Assembly: GCA_001630475.1 (NCBI GenBank)
Contig: KV419401.1
Coordinates: 620,001 to 684,000, forward strand
DNA from: Sistotremastrum niveocremeum HHB9708
Lineage: Eukaryota; Basidiomycota; Agaricomycetes; Sistotremastrales; Sistotremastraceae
Direction of reading: 5' to 3'
DNA length: 64,000 nt
Of the stretch, positions 58,395 through 64,000 are shown piece after piece (the stretch's first letter is position 1; each line of letters starts with the position of its first letter). The notes below the pieces were generated by a model. The model was not told where the DNA came from and ran no database searches. It saw only the letters and a program-made list of their open reading frames with translations. The translations under genes and the position numbers were made by a program.

Positions 58395-60758
58395 ATGTCC
58401 TCTTCGCCAGCGTCCGCCAGACATCCTGAATCGCCTTCACCAAATTTACAAGATCCCGCTCGCGATGCGTTCGATACTCCATTGTTCCATCGACTCCTCG
58501 GCTTAATCGAGAAGCAAAACGACGCGATAGAACAGCAGAAGGTCACGCTGAAGGAACAAAAGGAGACGATGGATGAGCAACAGCGAACCTTGAGACAGCA
58601 TGGAGGCAAGCTGGATGAGTTAGTCAAGGATGCGCAAAGAGGTAAGTCTTGGCAACTCGTCACTTCCTGGCTTATTGATTGTTTCTTCTAAGACAATTTA
58701 CCGTACGATGAGGAAGCGTCACCCGTGTATAATGAACAGCTTTGGAGCGGCGTTTATGAGATATCTGCAGCAAGAATGAGAGAAGAAGCTGAGGAATGGA
58801 AGGAAATTATGGACGTTTCGCTAGTATTTGTGAGTGAAATCTCGGACCGGGCGAATTCATGGAACTCACAATAAAGATCCTTAGATTGCCATATTCTTGA
58901 CGGTGTTGACAGCGTTTCTCGTGCCCGCTGCTCAAGCCCTGAACCGACCTCCCAGTGGAACTCCAAGCAACTCGACCGCTCCGCCGCCACCCCTCCCACC
59001 AGAATCTGCTCAAAATGTCTGTGCTTTATACTATCTGGCACTTATCATGGCAGTACGTCCTTTGAGGGTCAGATTCTTGGCGTAAATGTTAAGCGTATTG
59101 GGTTCCAGATGTGCAACGCTGTTCTGTGCGTGCTCGGACGACAATGGGTCGGAAAGTTGTTAAGCCGACCCATTGGGGAAACCCACCGAGAAAGGACAAT
59201 GCGTCGTGAAGCTCGCAAGAGGCTAGCATATGGCTGGATTAAGCCTCTCGTTACGATCCTATACTGGTCCCTCCTCCTTTCCATCAGTCTTTTCATCTTT
59301 GGACTCCTATATCAGCTTCGCAACCTCTCTACTTCATTCGATCAACCCGCCCCGATCCTGGAGACCACGTGGAGTTTAGGAATCTTTCTAGCCGCTCTCA
59401 TTCTCGGGACCATTGCAGTCACCACGATCCATGCCATCCGGTTCGAATCTTCCCTATTCGAGGGCCTGCTGAGCGAATTAATCGTGAAGATTCTTCAGCG
59501 GTTCGAAGGGCGATGGAAGTGGATCAAGGACTGGAGAGTCAGCGTTGATTGGAAGTCACCCGAGTGTCTCTACAGAACTTCCATGGAGTTAATTGCCGAA
59601 GCCAACGATCCAAAGCTACTGGATCGCGTGGCGTCTTCGTTTTCGTACCTGGCATGGGTATGGTTCGGAAGAGGATCAACCGAGCTGCTGGATCGTGCTT
59701 ATGATCGGTTGATGGCGAGCGACACCTCAATTCGAGTTCGGGAAACCGTCATAGCACAGATGTCACGATTTGCGAAGATTTGTCAAGAATATCCGCCAGC
59801 TGTAGAAGAGCCGCTGGGGATGGACGATTTCGATCACATCCTCCGCTATCGTTATTCACTCCCTGCCGACTTTCCCGCACGAGCGACTATCCTCTCATTC
59901 CAAGAGAATAACGGAGATTTGCTTGAAGTCGGAGCGCTGCCGGTTAACGAATGCATCGCCAGGATTTTATGCACGTATGACCAGGACAAGCGACTTGGAG
60001 ACCGCCGTCGGCTCTTTGAAGCAGCGCTCAGACATTGTGCTTCGCTTGTCGCTACTGGAAAGCAGGATGACGTCATACAAATCCTCTCCCATGTTGACTG
60101 TCTTGCAATCGTCAGATCATTCATGCGGGCTCCTGATCGATGGGTCTCTTATTCCAAAAACTTCTTTCCCTTCCTCGTCCGAGATCGCCAGGTTCATATT
60201 CTTCATCACGTTACCGAGTTTCTCAGAAATCCTCCAAGCGACATCAACTACGATAACATATCATTCATCTTATCTGTTCTCCTTCCCTCTAAATTCTCTC
60301 TTCCTCTCTCCATCGATTTCTCTCCCATCTTCGCACATGTCATTCACGGCTTGCATGAGGACTCTTGGGGCGATATTAGTGCCTCTCTCCTTCGCTACCT
60401 TGAGGAGTGCGATATGTCGGTGGTTTCAGATCATCTTGCCATTGTGACTTTCCTTCAGTGCTGCGCTAATCCTGACATCCGTACTGCGGGTGGGATTGGA
60501 ATCCGTACACAAGCTCAGTACCTTTTGGATACTTTACATGTACGTCCAAGAATTACTCCATTACCGCCATCTCGTCCCTCGACTCCCCCGCCTTCAATCG
60601 ATAGAGCTTTTGCAGATAACTCGATGTTGAATGCCACGCCGGTTGCATATCCTCCTTGGCATACGAGCGCAGACAGAATTTCGCAGCATCCGTCAACATT
60701 TTCTCCACCGGAAATGAAAACCCGATCAATGGGTTTCTCTCAATACACATTGTTATAG
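58395..60758 (+). CDS. DUF6535-type four-helix membrane protein, copy G
   Basis: Four exons, no break. MSSSPASARHPESPSPNLQD and DTPLFHRLLGLIEKQ precede the longest coiled coil of the family, two heptads more than copy A (AIEQQKVTLKEQKETMDEQ, then QRTLRQHGGKLDELV). EQLWSGVYEISAARM and EEAEEWKEIMDVSLVF follow, then IAIFLTVLTAFLVPAAQAL, an NST-containing loop and CALYYLALIMA. Exon 4 runs from MCNAVLCVLGRQWVGKL through helices 3 and 4, ANDPKLLDRVASSFSYLAW and SDTSIRVRETVIAQMSRFAK. The C-terminus is unlike the others: instead of RRxS...HI it ends KTRSMGFSQYTLL. It also lacks the usual proximal promoter motif, making it the most diverged intact member here. Function unknown. Confidence 0.8.
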
Positions 60759-61619
60759 TAATTGCGGGGGCCGGTCGGACTCTGGTTGTATGAAACCACA
60801 GCTCGTGAAGATACATCAGATTCAGAGCCACGAGCACAGTACAAAGTCGGATGGGATCATATGAAATTCTCGAGGTCAAATTCGGAGGACGACACCGTTG
60901 TCTGCTCTGAGCCCACGTACCCCAATGCGGCGTCAGGAGTCTCGGAACAGCTTTGAAAGAGTAGTCACTGTAATGTGTGATCAAAAACTAGTTTCGGCAG
61001 CACGAGTTGACCAGATTGTTTGGCGGGCGTCGGATGGAATAAAACCTTTGGGAAGAGTTGACATCCAAAGTCATGGAGAATAGCCTAGTTTCTGTAGTGA
61101 TGATAGTGTATTACAATTTCGTCGCAAAGCAAGCTTCAGAGCAGTCTTGAGAGCCTTGGGAAAAGCAGCTCAGTCGGAGCATGAAAATTGTCGAATTTAT
61201 TCACTCAACCGTCATCGCAGTCGACCTCGCCTGGAGGATTTATTTACTTCTTCGCCCTCTTCAAAGTAATGCTAACCACCGCATGCCTGAGGGAAAAAAC
61301 TCAAAGGTAAGCACTCAACATGATGATGTCTCAGTAAACGCTTATCATAGATGGTACCGGTATACTGGCGCAAAACTCGCTGCCACCCACCAAAGTGACA
61401 GCACTGACGAGTTGCACATAGGCTATTCGAACATTATTAAATAACCATGATTGGAATGGTCCACGAGAATATTTGGAAGCGCTCGAGGGGGAGATTGAGA
61501 GGCTCCTGGCGTTGTCGGCGTTGAGGCCGGACGGTTGGCCCATCGTAGACCGACCGGCATCAAAACCTATCTTAGCCCAAAAGAACGCCTTGATCACGAC
61601 CTCAATCTTCTCTCCTACC
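60759..61619. other. Intergenic, upstream of copy H
   Basis: No gene. The distal motif (GGAGCATGAAAATTGTCG at 61175-61192) lies about 440 bp before the ATG. The words just before it (CTCAGTCGGAGC) also occur at 53087-53098 before copy E. The proximal motif is at 61531-61567. Confidence 0.45.
61531..61567 (+). promoter_or_regulatory. Shared proximal upstream motif, copy H (weak)
   Basis: TTGGCCCATCGTAGAC followed by GGCATCAAAACC, 53-89 bp before the ATG; related to the C and E forms but without a clear GTAGACGC. Confidence 0.4.
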
Positions 61620-63965
61620 ATGTCTGCACAATCTGTTCCGACAGTCATCCCATCCAGTCCAAACACTCAATCTAAGGCTTCGACTGCAGCGGAGGATGCT
61701 TTCGATACGCCACGATTTAATCGCCTCCTGGAACTGATGGAGAAGCAAGTCGTGTCGACGGAAGAGCAGAAGAAGGCGTTGGTGAACCAAGGAGTGAAGT
61801 TGGATACGTTGGTGAAGGATGCCTTGAGAGGTGAGTTGTTGAAAGACTCACGTTGAACATAATCGTAATCGATGCTTCTCAGACGAGCAACCCTACGACG
61901 AAGAAGAGGATCCCGAGAACAACGAACAGCTGTGGGGTGGAGTGTACGAAATTGCTACCGCTAAGATGAAGGAACAAGCAGAGGAATGGAAAGGGCTGAT
62001 GGATGTATCGTTGGTATTCGTGAGTGAAAGTTTGGTCTCTAAATTGCCTGTTGTTGACCTGATCCAGATTGCCATCTTCTTGACCGTACTCACCGCTTTT
62101 CTGGTACCCGCTGCTCAAGCCTTGAACCCGGCTCCAAGCTCGCCTTCGAGTAACTCAACTGTATCAGCTCCTCCCCTGCCACCGAAGCCTGCTCAAAATG
62201 TGTGCGCTCTGTATTACTTAGCACTTATTTCAGCGGTATGTATATTCAGTGCCCACCTCTTTTCAGAACATTTATTGTATCCGGATTTTAGATGTGTAAC
62301 GCTGTCCTGTGCGTGCTTGGCCGACAATGGGTCGGAAAGCTTTTGAGTCGACCTACGGGGAAAACACACAAAGAGCGGACGATCCGTCACGAAGTACGCA
62401 AGGAACTGGCCTATACTTGGCTAAGACCTCTCGTCGTCGTTCTCTACTGGTCCCTCATCCTCTCCATCGGTCTTTTCCTATCCGGCCTTCTCTATCAGCT
62501 TCGCAACCTCTCCACATCCTTCCAGCAACCTGCTCCAATCCTCGAAACTACATGGAGACTCGGAATCGTACTTGCGACTTCAATCGTTACAGCCCTCGCT
62601 GCAACAACTATACACGCCACCAAATTCGAAGGTTCTCCTTTCGAAGGAGTATTCAGTACGCTAGTTGTTGTGTTCATCGAGCATCTCAGAAATCGATGGA
62701 GATGGAGGTGGACTCAGAAGTGGAGAGCTGGAATAGATCGCATATCAGGGGCGGATCAATTTAGGATTTGCATGGATTTGATCGCTGAGGCGAGCGATCC
62801 CAAATTGCTGGATCGCGTGTCCTCCTCCTTCTCTTATAAGGCCTGGGTCTTGTTGCAATGGTCAGACAAAGTGCCGATTGAGCTGCTGAAACGGGCCTAC
62901 GACCGGTTGATGGCGTCAGACACGTCTACCCGCGTTCGGGAGACTGTCAGGGCCCAGATGTCTCGCTTTGCAAAGTATTGCAGGGAATATCCATGGGGGG
63001 TAGAGGACGCAGTCATCAAGCCTAAGTTCTTGGAATTCCTTCGCTCTCGGTATTCCTTCCCTTCCGATTTCCCTACTTGGGCAACCGTGATCTCATTCCA
63101 GGCGAATAACGAGGATCTCCGTGAAATGGGCGCGCTGTCATGTGAAGAATGTCTTGCGAAGCTTACGTGTACTTATGACCAAGACAGACAACTAGGAGAG
63201 CGCTATAGGATCTTTGAAATGGCCCTCATCCACCTGAATTCATTTGTTCATGGTGGAGAAGAGGGTCGTGTTGCGCAGTTTCTCTCGCATGTTGATCGTC
63301 TTTCCGTCGTCAGATCTCTCATGCGGGCTCCCAATATCTGGTTCTATTATTTCAATGACTTCCTTCGGTTTCTTGTCCATGATTGCCGGACGGAGTTCCT
63401 CCTATATATCAACGAATTCCTTAAGAATCCCCCCGACAATGTCAATTATACGACTGTGTCCTATATTTTGGATGCCATCCTTTCTTCGGAGTTCGCCCTC
63501 CCCATCAACACAGACTTTTCCCCCATCATTGCGTCGGTCACTCGCCATCCGCATTGGCGCGCTTGGGAAAATATCTCCAGTTCATTAATCAGCTACTTCG
63601 GTCGATGTAATCTCCTCGCATTGTCGGATCCCACTTCTGTCGTCATGTTCCTGCGGCAATGTGTCGATCCAGAGTTCGGCGACGAGCAGACACCTCCTTT
63701 TAATACCACCGACGAATCTCGTAATCAAGCTCAGTATATACTGGACACTCACTTTCGTCACACCATCATGCCCTTACCTCCGTCCCGCCCTGCCACCCCA
63801 TCTTTCTGCATCAATGCCACACCTCCAGCAGAAACCGCACTAGTCAAGCTGCCGGACATTCCTCCCCACTCCTCCGAGACCCTCGAGACGCAGCGTAGAC
63901 AAGGTCTTCATCGAAGACTTTCTTCTTCGTCCATCCATCTCGAAATGTCCAGTGCGGCAAATTAG
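61620..63965 (+). CDS. DUF6535-type four-helix membrane protein, copy H
   Basis: Four exons, no break. The start is the ATG of MSAQSVPTVIPSSPNTQSKA; an upstream in-frame ATG at 61473 lies before the shared promoter motif and is rejected. DTPRFNRLLELMEKQ and a coiled coil of copy A length (VSTEEQKKALVNQGVKLDTL) precede EQLWGGVYEIATAKM and EQAEEWKGLMDVSLVF. IAIFLTVLTAFLVPAAQAL, an NST-containing loop and CALYYLALISA follow. Exon 4 starts MCNAVLCVLGRQWVGKL and carries helices 3-4, ASDPKLLDRVSSSFSYKAW, SDTSTRVRETVRAQMSRFAK and the tail RRLSSSSIHLEMSSAAN. The stop is 35 bp before the window end. Function unknown. Confidence 0.8.
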
Positions 63966-64000
63966 TCAAAATCATCTCATAGTCAGCCGTCATTCTTTGT

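Noticed and set aside
61473-61619. N-terminal extension of DUF6535 copy H from 61473
   Set aside because: This region contains the shared promoter motif seen upstream of the other copies, and their starts align with 61620.
1-64000. Search for LTR retroelements, Polinton-like or other virus-derived sequences
   Set aside because: No reverse transcriptase, integrase, capsid or long terminal repeat pattern was recognised; the mobile DNA seen is a Crypton and a hAT-like MITE.

Overview
The window looks like Agaricomycete (mushroom-forming basidiomycete) nuclear DNA. Its genes are cut by many short GT-AG introns, mostly about 45-75 nt. Its gene content is typical of these fungi: unspecific peroxygenases, a CYP63-like P450, a bicovalent FAD oxidase of the BBE/AA7 kind, secreted beta-propeller lactonase-like proteins, a MYND-finger protein, and an expanded family of four-helix membrane proteins of the DUF6535 type. 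No rRNA, tRNA, CRISPR array, retroelement or virus-like element was recognised.

Layout. 0.6-9.2 kb: three secreted beta-propeller paralogues in tandem on the plus strand. The third carries a 485-bp hAT-like MITE, containing an N gap, inside one intron. 10.4-12 kb: first peroxygenase gene. 12.7-21.3 kb, minus strand: DUF6535 copy A (whole), copy B (one frameshift) and a collapsed remnant I. 23.7-25.3 kb: second peroxygenase. 27.3-29.1 kb: FAD oxidase, convergent with a P450 at 29.4-31.8 kb. 34.1-35.8 kb: third peroxygenase. 36.8-39.1 kb: MYND-finger protein. 39.7-64 kb, plus strand: DUF6535 copies C, D, E, F, G and H. D is split by an apparently whole 5-kb Crypton (tyrosine-recombinase DNA transposon). 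E is truncated next to the start of a duplicated block that carries F.

How the parts fit. The peroxygenases, FAD oxidase and propellers all carry secretion signals, and the P450 is a membrane enzyme, so one side of the locus concerns oxidation of extracellular or xenobiotic substrates. The DUF6535 copies share a four-exon structure, four predicted membrane helices, a proline-rich loop with a conserved NST sequon, and in most copies an RRxS...HI tail. They also share a two-part upstream architecture. Their N-terminal coiled coil varies in length by exact heptads (6, 13, 20 or 27 residues between two fixed landmarks). This heptad series, the Crypton at a mosaic copy, and the MITE beside an intron donor are the most notable observations. 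The function of the DUF6535 family is unknown and none is claimed.
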